A stretch of DNA of 49,973 nt from Flavobacterium sp. (lineage in GTDB: Bacteria > Bacteroidota > Bacteroidia > Flavobacteriales > Flavobacteriaceae). Location of the stretch: NCBI RefSeq assembly GCF_024305175.1, contig NZ_JAMWYY010000021.1, positions 1 to 49,973 on the forward strand, read 5' to 3'. The notes under the pieces were generated by a model. The model did not search any database, was not told the DNA's origin, and was given only the letters and a program-made list of their open reading frames with translations. Position numbers and translations under genes: made by a program. This document shows, in pieces, positions 8,363 through 16,709 of the stretch. Numbering within the stretch: position 1 is the first letter of the stretch; each line of letters starts with the position of its first letter.

Positions 8363-9577
8363 TTATTCTTGTAGTAAAACATCTGCTTCGGTAAGGGCTT
8401 TGCTGTTGCCTGCACCCTCATTTGGCTGCATCATACCCATCATTTTATAGGCTTCATCCACATACACATAGAAGTCGTTACTGTGCGGGTCGGTATCGGT
8501 TTGTAGCCCTTTTAAATGACCCAGGCGGGTAATTATAATATTATCCTGCGGAATTACAATAACAAACTGCCCTAAGTGCCCGCGCATATAGTACATTTTT
8601 TTTCCGAGGTAATTGTGTATCCACCACCCATAGCCATATTGCGGTGACTCACCAAAACGGGGTGTTACCATTTTTTGTACTGATTCTTCAGATAAAATCT
8701 GCCTACCGTTCCAATTGCCGTTGTGCAGGAACAGCCTGCCAAAGCGCGAAAAATCGCGGGCATTGCTTGCAATACAGCAGTATGCTTTTTCTATGCCATC
8801 GGGGTTATCTACCTGCCATAAGGCATCATTGGCTGCACCCATAGGTTTCCAGAATTTATCTGAAACATATTCTGAAAGCGTTTGCCCGGTAGCTTTTGTT
8901 ATTACCATACCTAAAAGCTCTGTTGCGCCACTAAGATATTTAAACTCTTTGCCGGGTTGCTCGGTAACATCAAGGCCTAATATTACATCTTCAAGGTTAT
9001 CATCAAAATAAGCGCGTGTAACGATAGAAAAAGGGCTGTAGTAACGCTCATCCCAACTAAGCCCTGATGCCATAGATGAAAGGTCGCCTACTGTCATATC
9101 AGCACCCATGCCTGTGCCGAACTTTGAGTAAAAATCACTTACCTTTTGGTCAAGGCTTTTAATCTTTCCCTCTTCAATGGCTTTAAACAAGGCTGCCGAG
9201 ACAATACTTTTTGCCATAGAGAATGAATTGGAGCGGCTGTCTTTGCCGTAACCGTCATAATAGCTTTCGTGCCAAATACTGTCGTTCTTTATAATAAGGT
9301 AGGCAACGGTTTCAAGGTCTTTATGTGCTTCGGTAAGTCTTTGGGTAGGCTTTACTTTATTGTAGTCTTTATGCAATGCCCAGGGCTGCACTGTGCCTTT
9401 TTCTATTGTCCTGTTAGGAAACTCACGGTAATCATCTAAAAAAGCGGTGGTTTCACCACGGAAATAAATCGTGCGGACAGCACGCAGCAGGTAATCTACA
9501 TCAAAAATATACATGAGTATAATGATGAAGCCAAAAACAACAATCAGCCAGAAAAGGAAATTTTTAATGAAACGCAT
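8363..9577 (-). CDS. Membrane-anchored serine hydrolase, beta-lactamase (class C) family
   Basis: Serine hydrolase related to class C beta-lactamases, esterase EstB and D-aminopeptidases. An N-terminal membrane anchor (residues 7-26) is followed by the SxxK motif SMAK (Ser120/Lys123). The second motif looks like YLSGATELLG, and the KTG-like box near HLGQF is replaced. The family hydrolyses esters or peptidoglycan-like amides in the periplasm. I place the start at the ATG giving MRFIKNFLFW; a TTG eight codons upstream is less likely. Actual beta-lactam hydrolysis is not implied. Confidence 0.8.
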   Translation of the reverse strand: MRFIKNFLFWLIVVFGFIIILMYIFDVDYLLRAVRTIYFRGETTAFLDDYREFPNRTIEKGTVQPWALHKDYNKVKPTQRLTEAHKDLETVAYLIIKNDSIWHESYYDGYGKDSRSNSFSMAKSIVSAALFKAIEEGKIKSLDQKVSDFYSKFGTGMGADMTVGDLSSMASGLSWDERYYSPFSIVTRAYFDDNLEDVILGLDVTEQPGKEFKYLSGATELLGMVITKATGQTLSEYVSDKFWKPMGAANDALWQVDNPDGIEKAYCCIASNARDFSRFGRLFLHNGNWNGRQILSEESVQKMVTPRFGESPQYGYGWWIHNYLGKKMYYMRGHLGQFVIVIPQDNIIITRLGHLKGLQTDTDPHSNDFYVYVDEAYKMMGMMQPNEGAGNSKALTEADVLLQE

Positions 9578-9633
9578 AACTACTGCATAATGGTTATGCA
9601 ACGAATTTAATTAAAAATGTAATGCAAACGCGA

Positions 9634-10113
9634 TTAAAATAAGCTTTGCTGTACGGGTGGGCATTCATGCTCCAGCAGCCATTTTTTACGCCATAGCCCT
9701 CCTGCATATCCGGTTAGTGAACCGTCAGAACCTATTACCCTGTGACAAGGCACCACAATCCAAAGCGGGTTTTTACCGTTGGCAGCGGCTACGGCACGTA
9801 TGGCTTTTACATCTCCCAGCTTTACGGCAAGTTCCTGGTAGGAGGTTGTTTTGCCAAAGGGTATCTCTAACAATGCCTGCCATACTTTTTTCTGGAAATC
9901 AGTTCCCAGTGGGTTGAGCTTAAATGTAAATGCAGTGCGGTTACCATTAAAATATTCGATAAGCTGGTTTACCGCGTCATGTAGTGCTTCCGGAACCATA
10001 TCTGCCTTTGTAGATTCAGCTTTGTCATTGAGCACCGTTATTCTGGCAATGCCTGCTGCATCGCCTTCTATGGCGGTGGTTCCCAAAGGAGTATTTATAT
10101 AGGCTGTTTCCAT
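9634..10113 (-). CDS. ogt: Methylated-DNA--protein-cysteine methyltransferase
   Basis: Suicide DNA repair protein that transfers methyl groups from O6-methylguanine to its own cysteine. The acceptor motif PCHRVIG (Cys123) and the DNA-recognition helix region FGKTTSYQELA (about residues 86-96) are present. The length of 159 residues is typical. It is a single gene, and no Ada regulatory domain is attached. Confidence 0.92.
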   Translation of the reverse strand: METAYINTPLGTTAIEGDAAGIARITVLNDKAESTKADMVPEALHDAVNQLIEYFNGNRTAFTFKLNPLGTDFQKKVWQALLEIPFGKTTSYQELAVKLGDVKAIRAVAAANGKNPLWIVVPCHRVIGSDGSLTGYAGGLWRKKWLLEHECPPVQQSLF

Positions 10114-10144
10114 AAGGGTAAAAGTAATAACTCTTTAATAAATA

Positions 10145-10167
10145 AAAAAACCACCCGCAAGGGGTGG
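10145..10167 (-). terminator. Rho-independent terminator of the DUF1573 gene
   Basis: On the minus strand the CCACCC / GGGTGG stem with loop CTTGC is followed by a run of seven T. It lies about 30 bases after the DUF1573 stop. Confidence 0.8.
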
Positions 10168-10194
10168 TATGCTTATATATCACAATGTTATAAC

Positions 10195-10689
10195 TTATGA
10201 TTTTGTTCCTGTTGCAGGTGCCTCTTCATTTTCAGGAGTAAGTACTTTACCTTTAATAATAAGCACTTTTTTTACATCACTATCACTTGTGGTTACCGTA
10301 ACAGTTTTGTTAAAGCTTCCAACGCTATGTGCATTGTAAGTTGCAGTTACATTACCTGTTTCACCCGGCTTGATAGGTGTTTTAGTATAGTTGGTAGCCG
10401 TACATCCGCAAGATGCCTTTACATTTGTGATCAGGATTGTCTGGTCTGTAGTGTTTTTAAAAGTAAACTCATGAGAAACAGGCTTTCCTTTCTCTATATC
10501 TCCAAAGTTATAAGAGTCTTCTTTCCAGCTAATCTTGCTTGGCTGAGTGTTCTTTTCTTCGGTAGAAGCAGCTGCTGCAACCGATGTACCGGTTTTAATT
10601 GTTGGTTTGGCAACACTTTGTGCCTGGGCAGCTACAGTAAGCATAAATGCACCTGCGGCAGCAAATAAACTAAGTTTTAATGATTTCAT
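10195..10689 (-). CDS. DUF1573 domain-containing exported protein
   Basis: Exported 164-residue protein. The signal peptide ends near AAQA (residue 23), a low-complexity linker follows to about residue 50, and then comes an Ig-like (ASPM/SPD2/Hydin-like) DUF1573 domain: YNFGDIEKG, HEFTFKNT and the conserved ASCGCT with two cysteines. The family is abundant in Bacteroidota and of unknown role in the periplasm or outer membrane. It has its own -7 box and terminator, so it is monocistronic. Confidence 0.88.
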   Translation of the reverse strand: MKSLKLSLFAAAGAFMLTVAAQAQSVAKPTIKTGTSVAAAASTEEKNTQPSKISWKEDSYNFGDIEKGKPVSHEFTFKNTTDQTILITNVKASCGCTATNYTKTPIKPGETGNVTATYNAHSVGSFNKTVTVTTSDSDVKKVLIIKGKVLTPENEEAPATGTKS

Positions 10690-10741
10690 AATTTTTAAAA
10701 TTAATTATAGGGTTAATATCAAATTTGTTGTTTTAGCATTA

Positions 10742-10749
10742 CAAATATA
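10742..10749 (-). promoter_or_regulatory. Predicted -7 box (TATATTTG) of DUF1573 gene
   Basis: The plus-strand CAAATATA reads TATATTTG on the coding strand, an exact TAnnTTTG match, giving a leader of about 45-50 bases. No clear -33 element is seen. Confidence 0.5.
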
Positions 10750-10876
10750 TTTACTATTGTAAAGAAATATGTTAACCGGCTTCAAAGTCTTGTTAATGAC
10801 ATGTTAATGGCTTGCTGCACATCCTTTTTTATAGTAATATCGGGCAATATATTGTGCAAAGAGCGTTCCAAAGCAA

Positions 10877-12154
10877 ATGAAAGTCAGTAAACTTAACATA
10901 ATTGTTTTTATAGGCCTTATAGCCATAACAGGGGTTTTAACCATGCAACTCGTTATGCTAAAGGAAGCTTTTATGTTTGAGCGCAAAGAGTTTGCCGAGA
11001 AAATCCACTTTGCATTGCAGGATGTGGTAGATAAAATTTACAGTGATAATAAAAGCGAACTGCCTGCTACCAGCCCCATAAAAAAGGTTTCGGACGATTA
11101 TTATGTAGTCAATGTGGATGATGTTTTTGAAGCTGATATCCTGGAGTACTACCTGAAAAGCGAGTTTGAAAAGGTAAAGCTTGAGCTTGATTATGAATAT
11201 GCCATTTATGACTGTGCCAGTGATGAGATGGTATATGGTAATTACATAAATGCCGGAGGTGAAAGTAAAGATGAGAATGCCCGCTGCGAAAAATGCTTTA
11301 CCAAAAAAGAAGGGCTTATTTATTATTTTGCAGTAAGGTTTCCGCAACTGCGGTATAACTATATAGCATCTTTACAGCAATACTGGATATATACCGGGGT
11401 TTTGTTCCTCGTACTGGTAATTTATGTTTATTCTGTTTTTATGCTGCTGAAACAGAAAAAATACAGCGAACTGCAAAAGGATTTTATCAATAACATGACG
11501 CATGAGTTTAAAACGCCTTTGTCGTCTATACTGATAGCTTCTAACTATGCGGTTAAGCAGGAAGAGATAGAGAACAACCCAAAGCTGAACAAATACCTGA
11601 AAATTATTATTGAGCAAAGCAATAAGCTGAACCAGCACATAGAGCGCATACTGAACGTGGCTAAAGCCGATACCCGCCTAATGCAGCTTGATAAGCAAGA
11701 AATTAACCTAACAGAAACGCTGGAGCTGGTAAAAGAAAATGCAGCAATGAAATATCCGCATGCTGCAATAAGCCTGAACACTCCCGACAACAACATTCCT
11801 ATTCTTGCAGATGCTTTCCATCTGTATAATATCACCTATAACATTGTAGAAAATGCCGTGAAATATGGCAGCAATTCCCCACAGGTGGCCATAGCGGTTA
11901 TTAAAAAAGAAAAAGGGCTGGAAGTGCTTTTCACCGATAACGGTCCCGGTATACCCCCTGCCCATATCGATTATGTGTTTGACCGGTTTTACCGTGTGCC
12001 GCGCGAAAATAAAAAAGAAGTGGAAGGTTTTGGGATAGGGCTATTCTATGTAAAAAAGATATGCGAGCTGCACGGGTGGAAAATAAGCATTAAGAACAAC
12101 CCCGATGCAGGTATAACGATAAGCATTACCATACCTAAAAGCAGTTTAGCATGA
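10877..12154 (+). CDS. Sensor histidine kinase
   Basis: Membrane sensor kinase. TM1 spans residues 8-28, a periplasmic sensor region residues 30-168, and TM2 residues 170-191. The HisKA dimerisation domain carries the phospho-acceptor His209 in NNMTHEFKTPLSS, and the HATPase_c domain has N, G1 (DNGPGIP) and G2 (GFGIGLFYVK) boxes. The sensor region contains a CEKC pair (Cys137/Cys140), which could bind a metal or respond to redox. It overlaps the response regulator gene by 4 bases (ATGA), so the two form a cognate pair. Confidence 0.9.
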   Translation: MKVSKLNIIVFIGLIAITGVLTMQLVMLKEAFMFERKEFAEKIHFALQDVVDKIYSDNKSELPATSPIKKVSDDYYVVNVDDVFEADILEYYLKSEFEKVKLELDYEYAIYDCASDEMVYGNYINAGGESKDENARCEKCFTKKEGLIYYFAVRFPQLRYNYIASLQQYWIYTGVLFLVLVIYVYSVFMLLKQKKYSELQKDFINNMTHEFKTPLSSILIASNYAVKQEEIENNPKLNKYLKIIIEQSNKLNQHIERILNVAKADTRLMQLDKQEINLTETLELVKENAAMKYPHAAISLNTPDNNIPILADAFHLYNITYNIVENAVKYGSNSPQVAIAVIKKEKGLEVLFTDNGPGIPPAHIDYVFDRFYRVPRENKKEVEGFGIGLFYVKKICELHGWKISIKNNPDAGITISITIPKSSLA

Positions 12155-12831
12155 AAAAGAAAATACTGTATGCCGAAGATGATAACACACTTGCATTTTT
12201 AACTGCCGATAACCTTGAGCAGCATTATGATGTAGTGCATTTTGATAATGGCAAAGCAGCGTTTGACGCTTTTAAGCAGGATGATTTTGACCTGTGCATA
12301 CTTGATGTTATGCTGCCGCAGATGGATGGTTTTGAGCTGGCTGCCGCCATTCGCAAGCGTGATGTGGAGGTGCCGATAATTTTCCTTTCGGCAAAAACGC
12401 TTAAAGAAGACCGTATTAAAGGCCTTCGCCTGGGCGCCGATGATTACCTGGTTAAGCCCTACAGCATGGAAGAGCTTATCCTAAAAATTGAGGTATTCCT
12501 GCAACGCAGCCAAAAGCAAACCCCGCAGAAAAACAGCATTTTTACATTGTGCGACTTTACGTTTGATGCCGTAAACTATACCATTTCTAAAAATGGCGAA
12601 GAAACACAGCTTACCGAGCGTGAAGCGGCACTCTTGCAGCTTTTTATAGAGAACAAAAACACCATATTAAAGCGCGAAAAGATACTTACCTCTATCTGGG
12701 GGACAGACGATTACTTTATGGGCCGTAGCATGGATGTGTTTATATCGCGCCTGCGAAAGATATTTAAAGATGATAACCGCATCCGAATAGAAAACATACC
12801 GCGCGTAGGCTTCAAGCTTGTTGCCCCATAA
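12151..12831 (+). CDS. Response regulator, OmpR/PhoB family
   Basis: The receiver domain (residues 3-115) has the phospho-acceptor Asp52 (LDVMLPQMDGFE), the acidic pair Glu9-Asp10-Asp11 and a conserved Lys in DDYLVKPYS. A winged-helix DNA-binding domain covers about residues 130-226 (TEREAALLQLF and SRLRKIFKDD). At 226 residues it is a standard partner for the upstream kinase. The regulated genes are not evident. Confidence 0.93.
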   Translation: MKKKILYAEDDNTLAFLTADNLEQHYDVVHFDNGKAAFDAFKQDDFDLCILDVMLPQMDGFELAAAIRKRDVEVPIIFLSAKTLKEDRIKGLRLGADDYLVKPYSMEELILKIEVFLQRSQKQTPQKNSIFTLCDFTFDAVNYTISKNGEETQLTEREAALLQLFIENKNTILKREKILTSIWGTDDYFMGRSMDVFISRLRKIFKDDNRIRIENIPRVGFKLVAP

Positions 12832-12862
12832 AGCCCTAATCCCAAGAGGAGGGAACTTTTCA

Positions 12863-12904
12863 GTTGGTAGCTAAGAGCTAATTGCTGATAGCTGACTACT
12901 GAAA
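12863..12904. repeat. Degenerate heptanucleotide tract at the end of the cytochrome c gene
   Basis: Six in-phase 7-base units on the plus strand: GTTGGTA, GCTAAGA, GCTAATT, GCTGATA, GCTGACT, ACTGAAA. They share units (GCTGATA, GCTAATx) with the large array at 32123-32227. The minus-strand cytochrome c stop codon (TAG at 12896-12898) and its last codons lie inside the tract. Confidence 0.7.
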
Positions 12905-13294
12905 ACTCATTACATAGTCTACCACTGCCTGCATTTCCTCATCGGTAAAATGCTTGGTTATATAAAAATTGGTTTTCATGGTAGCATATTGAGAGGGGTC
13001 AACTATAGGCTCAGCTTTTTCCCTTAAAAATGCAGCCATGTCGCCGCCTTTTGCTTTATATGCCTTTGCGATTACCTGTAACGAAGGGCCTATTGCCTTT
13101 TGCTCCGGCTTGTGGCAGGTATAGCAGTTACCCTTACCGTTAAATATTTCCAGCCCCAGCTTTTGCGAGGCAGTCATGTTAGCAGCAGCACCCTCCGATA
13201 CTTCGGCTTCCCCAGTAGAGAAATCTTCTTTTTGCTTATCATCTTTACATGACAAGAACGCAAAAACCGCGATTATAACAAGTAACTTTTTCAT
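12896..13294 (-). CDS. Lipoprotein cytochrome c (monoheme)
   Basis: Small c-type cytochrome. The lipoprotein signal has its lipobox FLSC (Cys16); an acidic linker follows, then heme attachment CYTCH (Cys57, Cys60, His61), and a later Met in the YATMK region may be the axial ligand. It is probably an electron carrier tethered to the periplasmic membrane face. It lies 10 bases downstream of hemB and is the last gene of the heme operon, so a heme-binding product is made together with the heme pathway. Its 3' end runs into a heptamer repeat tract. Confidence 0.88.
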   Translation of the reverse strand: MKKLLVIIAVFAFLSCKDDKQKEDFSTGEAEVSEGAAANMTASQKLGLEIFNGKGNCYTCHKPEQKAIGPSLQVIAKAYKAKGGDMAAFLREKAEPIVDPSQYATMKTNFYITKHFTDEEMQAVVDYVMSFQ

Positions 13295-13304
13295 TTGCTC
13301 CCGA

Positions 13305-14300
13305 TTATTTATTTAAAAGTAGTGCAGCTTCTTTAGCAAAATAAGTAGAAATAAGGTCGGCTCCGGCACGCTTAATACAGTGCAACTGCTCCAGCATAAT
13401 CTTGTCATGATCCAGCCAGCCCTTTTCAGCGGCGGCTTTTACCATGGCATATTCGCCAGAAACGTGGAAAACACTAACCGGTACATTTACTGCATTCTTA
13501 ACTTCACGTACTATATCAAGATAGGCCAGCCCCGGTTTTACCATTACCATATCGGCACCCTCTTCTACATCCTGTAGCGCTTCTTTTACAGCCTCTGTGC
13601 GGTTGGCATAGTCCATCTGGTAGGTTTTTTTATCCTTTGGCACCGGCACTCCTGATTCTTTCGGGGCACTGTCCAGCGCATCGCGGAACGGCCCGTAAAA
13701 TGACGATGCATACTTGGCACTATAGCTCATAATACCCACATTGTGATGGCCTGTTTCCTCAAGCGCCTTGCGGATGGCATACACACGCCCGTCCATCATA
13801 TCGCTGGGTGCTACAAAGTCGGCGCCTGCATCGGCATGGCTCACGCTCATGCGGGTAAGGGCATCTACAGTAGCATCGTTAACCACATAACCGTTTTCTA
13901 TAATGCCGTCGTGCCCGTATATGCTGTAAGGGTCAAGTGCAACATCGGGCATTACTATCATGCCGGGTACGGCATCTTTTATGGCTTTAATAGATTGCTG
14001 CATCAGCCCGTCAGGGTTCCATGCCTCTTTCCCTGTATTGTCTTTAAGGTCGTCGCTGACTTTTACATAAATGTTTACAGCCTTAATGCCCAAATTCCAA
14101 AGCTCCTTAACCTCCTCTACGGTAAGGTCAAGCGAACGGCGGAATATGCCCGGCATACTTGGTATTTCAACCTTTACATCTTTCCCCTCTGCAATAAACA
14201 TAGGGAACATAAAATCGTCAGTACTTATGGTTGTTTCGCGAACCAAAGCACGAATGCTGTCATTGGTTCTTAGTCTTCTGTTTCTTTGTATAGGGAACAT
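13305..14300 (-). CDS. hemB: Delta-aminolevulinic acid dehydratase (porphobilinogen synthase)
   Basis: Condenses two 5-aminolevulinate molecules to porphobilinogen. The active-site lysines Lys196 (SYSAKYASSF) and Lys255 (MVMVKPG) are present. The metal-binding loop reads DVALDPYSIYGHDG, with aspartates where zinc-type enzymes have cysteines, so this is a Mg-dependent, zinc-independent form like that of Pseudomonas. The length of 331 residues is normal. The gene lies in the heme operon between the S23-family gene and cytochrome c. Confidence 0.96.
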   Translation of the reverse strand: MFPIQRNRRLRTNDSIRALVRETTISTDDFMFPMFIAEGKDVKVEIPSMPGIFRRSLDLTVEEVKELWNLGIKAVNIYVKVSDDLKDNTGKEAWNPDGLMQQSIKAIKDAVPGMIVMPDVALDPYSIYGHDGIIENGYVVNDATVDALTRMSVSHADAGADFVAPSDMMDGRVYAIRKALEETGHHNVGIMSYSAKYASSFYGPFRDALDSAPKESGVPVPKDKKTYQMDYANRTEAVKEALQDVEEGADMVMVKPGLAYLDIVREVKNAVNVPVSVFHVSGEYAMVKAAAEKGWLDHDKIMLEQLHCIKRAGADLISTYFAKEAALLLNK

Positions 14301-14309
14301 TTTCTTTAA

Positions 14310-14344
14310 GTTTTAAGTTGACAGTTAACGGTTAACCGTTTCTG
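14310..14344. repeat. Heptamer tract, left flank of S23-family cassette
   Basis: Five in-phase units: GTTTTAA, GTTGACA, GTTAACG, GTTAACC, GTTTCTG. It contains ACAGTTAACGGT (14321-14332), whose exact reverse complement occurs at 14708-14719 beyond the other end of the S23-family gene. The stop codon and last codons of that gene lie inside the tract. Confidence 0.75.
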
Positions 14345-14719
14345 CTATCTTTCTTATTAATGATGCAAGCATCTTTTTAATCTCATTAACTTCTGAATTC
14401 AATTTATTGTATAGGTCTTTTTCTATAAAACCTAAATCTTTAGACACAAGTAAAAGATATTCCGTTTCGTGGGCAGAACCGGATGAAATATAAAGAAACC
14501 TTATGAGTTCCTTTTGCGATTCCCTGCCACAACCTTCAGCTATATTAGTCGGTATAGATAGACTTGCCCTGTTTATCTGCGATATCAGGTTGAATTGTTC
14601 TGATTTCGGAAAGGAAGCGGTAAGCTTATATACATCTAATACAAACTGGTGCGACTTTTGCCAAACAATATAATTTCTGTAATCAACCATCTTGCTGTAA
14701 ACTGTGTACCGTTAACTGT
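14321..14719. mobile_element. Candidate cassette: S23-family gene bounded by 12-bp inverted repeats
   Basis: ACAGTTAACGGT at 14321-14332 and its exact reverse complement at 14708-14719 bracket a single S23/IVP-family gene within an otherwise tightly packed heme operon. Both ends are embedded in five-unit heptamer tracts of equal length (35 bases). No transposase is present, so any movement would need help in trans. The element boundary is inferred from the repeats only. Confidence 0.45.
14325..14690 (-). CDS. Four-helix-bundle protein, S23/IVP family
   Basis: The 121-residue protein belongs to the 23S rRNA intervening-sequence-encoded (S23, IVP) family, which shares its fold with Avd of diversity-generating retroelements. 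The start IVWQKSHQFVLDVYKLT, the middle SIPTNIAEGCGR and FLYISSGSAHETEYLL are the family signature. Molecular function is unknown; relatives form pentameric helical barrels and bind nucleic acid. It sits alone between hemF and hemB and is flanked on both sides by heptamer repeats with a 12-bp inverted repeat, and its last codons come from the repeat. No reverse transcriptase is nearby. Confidence 0.88.
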   Translation of the reverse strand: MVDYRNYIVWQKSHQFVLDVYKLTASFPKSEQFNLISQINRASLSIPTNIAEGCGRESQKELIRFLYISSGSAHETEYLLLVSKDLGFIEKDLYNKLNSEVNEIKKMLASLIRKIAETVNR

Positions 14720-14726
14720 AAACTGT
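14692..14726. repeat. Heptamer tract at the end of hemF, right flank of S23-family cassette
   Basis: Five in-phase units: TTGCTGT, AAACTGT, GTACCGT, TAACTGT, AAACTGT. It carries the right copy of the 12-bp inverted repeat. The hemF stop codon (TAA read on the minus strand) and its final TVYS codons lie within it. Confidence 0.75.
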
Positions 14727-15629
14727 GGGGATCCATTCCCCCGGCTTCTTCAAAACCTTCAATAGCCTCTCTTCCTCGCTGCCGGCCTCCGGGTGGTGGT
14801 TATATACCCACTGCACGTGTGGCGGTAAGCTCATCAGTATACTCTCTATACGCCCGTTGGTTTTTAAACCGAACAGCGTGCCTTTATCGTGCACCAGGTT
14901 AAACTCTACATACCTGCCACGGCGTATTTCCTGCCAGTTACGGTTAGCTTCGGTATACTCAATATTTTTTCTTTTCTCCACTATCGGCACATACGCTTCA
15001 AGAAAGCTGTTACCGACCTCTGTTACAAAGTTGTACCACTGCTCCATACTGAAACTGTCTGAAGCTTTACAATGGTCAAAGAACAGGCCGCCAATACCCC
15101 TTGCTTCATCGCGGTGGGTGTTGCGGAAGTATTCATCGCACTGTTTTTTATATTTCGGGTAAAATTCAGGGTTGTGCTTATCGCAGGCCGTTTTACAGGT
15201 TTGGTGAAAATGCACCGCATCCTCATCAAACAGGTAGTACGGCGTTAAATCCTGGCCGCCGCCAAACCAGCTGTCAACCACATTACCCTCTTTATCATAC
15301 ATTTCAAAATAGCGCCAGTTGGCATGTACTGTAGGCACAAATGGGTTTTTAGGATGAATTACCAAACTAAGCCCACACGCAAAAAAATCGACATCGCCTA
15401 CATTAAAATAAGCCTGCATGGCTTTAGGCAACGGCCCGTGTACCGCCGAAATATTTACCCCGCCTTTTTCAAAAACATTACCATCCTCTATAACACGGGT
15501 ACGGCCACCGCCACCTTCAGGGCGCTCCCAAAGGTCTTCGCGGAATTTTGCCTTGCCGTCAACTGCTTCAAGCCGGGCTGTTATAGAATCCTGTAATTGC
15601 TGTATGTATGCGTAAAATTTATCCTTCAT
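14712..15629 (-). CDS. hemF: Oxygen-dependent coproporphyrinogen III oxidase
   Basis: Oxidatively decarboxylates coproporphyrinogen III to protoporphyrinogen IX using O2. HANWRYFEMY, WFGGGQDLTPYYLFDEDA, GIGGLFFDH and RRGRYVEFNLVHDKGT are the conserved blocks. The length of 305 residues is normal. The extreme C-terminus (TVYS) is encoded by repeat sequence, whereas family members usually end near EWV, so the tail may have been re-made by repeat insertion without loss of core residues. Use of HemF means an aerobic heme route. Confidence 0.95.
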   Translation of the reverse strand: MKDKFYAYIQQLQDSITARLEAVDGKAKFREDLWERPEGGGGRTRVIEDGNVFEKGGVNISAVHGPLPKAMQAYFNVGDVDFFACGLSLVIHPKNPFVPTVHANWRYFEMYDKEGNVVDSWFGGGQDLTPYYLFDEDAVHFHQTCKTACDKHNPEFYPKYKKQCDEYFRNTHRDEARGIGGLFFDHCKASDSFSMEQWYNFVTEVGNSFLEAYVPIVEKRKNIEYTEANRNWQEIRRGRYVEFNLVHDKGTLFGLKTNGRIESILMSLPPHVQWVYNHHPEAGSEEERLLKVLKKPGEWIPTVYS

Positions 15630-15633
15630 TGCT

Positions 15634-15668
15634 GACTGTCAACTGTAAAACGTTAACCGTTAACTGAT
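15634..15668. repeat. Heptamer tract between hemE and hemF
   Basis: Five in-phase units: GACTGTC, AACTGTA, AAACGTT, AACCGTT, AACTGAT. ACCGTTAACTGA matches the cassette inverted repeat at 11 of 12 bases. It fills the gap between the hemF start and the hemE stop codon, ending one base before that stop. Confidence 0.7.
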
Positions 15669-15669
15669 T

Positions 15670-16695
15670 TTATTTATACTCCTTTACTGCATCAATAAAT
15701 GCCTTGGCATGATCTACCGGAATGTTTGGCAGTATGCCATGCCCTAAATTCACTATGTAATTATCCTTACCAAACTCATCTATCATTTGGTGCACCATTT
15801 TTTTAATGGTTGGGATAGGTGATAATAAACGGCTTGGGTCAAAATTACCCTGCAGGGTTATATTTCCACCACTTAGGTAGCGTGCATTGCGTGCCGAGCA
15901 CGTCCAGTCTACGCCAAGTGCCGAAGCCTTACTCTGCGCCATATAGCCCAATGCAAACCAGCAGCCTTTACCAAATACTATCACGTGGGTTTCGGGCGCA
16001 AGCGCCTCAACGATCTGGTTGATGTATTTCCAAGAAAATTCCTGGTAGTCAACCGGGCTGAGCATACCACCCCAACTGTCGAAAACCTGTACCGCATTTA
16101 CGCCTGCTTTTACCTTTTCTTTTAGGTAGGCTATGGTAGTATCGGTTATTTTTTGCAGCAATGCATGCGCCGCTTCGGGCTGGGAAAAGCAGAAACCTTT
16201 TGCCGTATCAAAACTCTTAGACCCTTTGCCTTCTACCGCATAGCAGAATATCGTCCACGGGCTGCCGGCAAAACCAATCAGCGGCACCTCATCATTCAGC
16301 ATTTCTTTGGTTAGCTTTATGGCATCCATTACATAGCGAAGCTCTTCATTTACATCCGGCACGCGCACCTGCTCTACATCCTGTACAGAGCGTATAGGGT
16401 TAGGCAGGAAAGGCCCGACATTCTCTTTCATCAGTACCTCTATGCCCATTGCCTGCGGCACCACCAGTATATCACTGAATAAAATAGCGGCATCCGGCTT
16501 TACTATGCGTATCGGCTGTACGGTTATCTCGGCAGCAAGCTCCGGTGTTTGGCAACGGGTGAAAAAATCATATTTATCACGAAGCGCACGAAACTCAGGC
16601 AGGTATCGCCCGGCCTGGCGCATCATCCACACAGGTGGTCGCTCAACGGTTTCGTTACGTAATGCTTTTAAAAAAAGGTCGTTCTTTATGCTCAT
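15670..16695 (-). CDS. hemE: Uroporphyrinogen decarboxylase
   Basis: Removes four carboxylates from uroporphyrinogen III to give coproporphyrinogen III. The signature [14 protein letters not shown] near residues 23-36, the catalytic Asp region [14 protein letters not shown] and [12 protein letters not shown] are intact. The length of 341 residues is normal. It lies between an SH3-like gene upstream (14 bases) and hemF, with a heptamer tract after its stop. Confidence 0.96.
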   Translation of the reverse strand: MSIKNDLFLKALRNETVERPPVWMMRQAGRYLPEFRALRDKYDFFTRCQTPELAAEITVQPIRIVKPDAAILFSDILVVPQAMGIEVLMKENVGPFLPNPIRSVQDVEQVRVPDVNEELRYVMDAIKLTKEMLNDEVPLIGFAGSPWTIFCYAVEGKGSKSFDTAKGFCFSQPEAAHALLQKITDTTIAYLKEKVKAGVNAVQVFDSWGGMLSPVDYQEFSWKYINQIVEALAPETHVIVFGKGCWFALGYMAQSKASALGVDWTCSARNARYLSGGNITLQGNFDPSRLLSPIPTIKKMVHQMIDEFGKDNYIVNLGHGILPNIPVDHAKAFIDAVKEYK

Positions 16696-16709
16696 ATCGT
16701 TATATTAGG

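Noticed and set aside
8363..9577. True beta-lactamase resistance gene
   Set aside because: Only SxxK is clear; the other motifs fit general serine hydrolases, and the membrane anchor is unlike AmpC.
14325..14690. Avd accessory gene of a diversity-generating retroelement
   Set aside because: The family fold is shared with Avd, but there is no reverse transcriptase, template repeat or variable repeat in the window.
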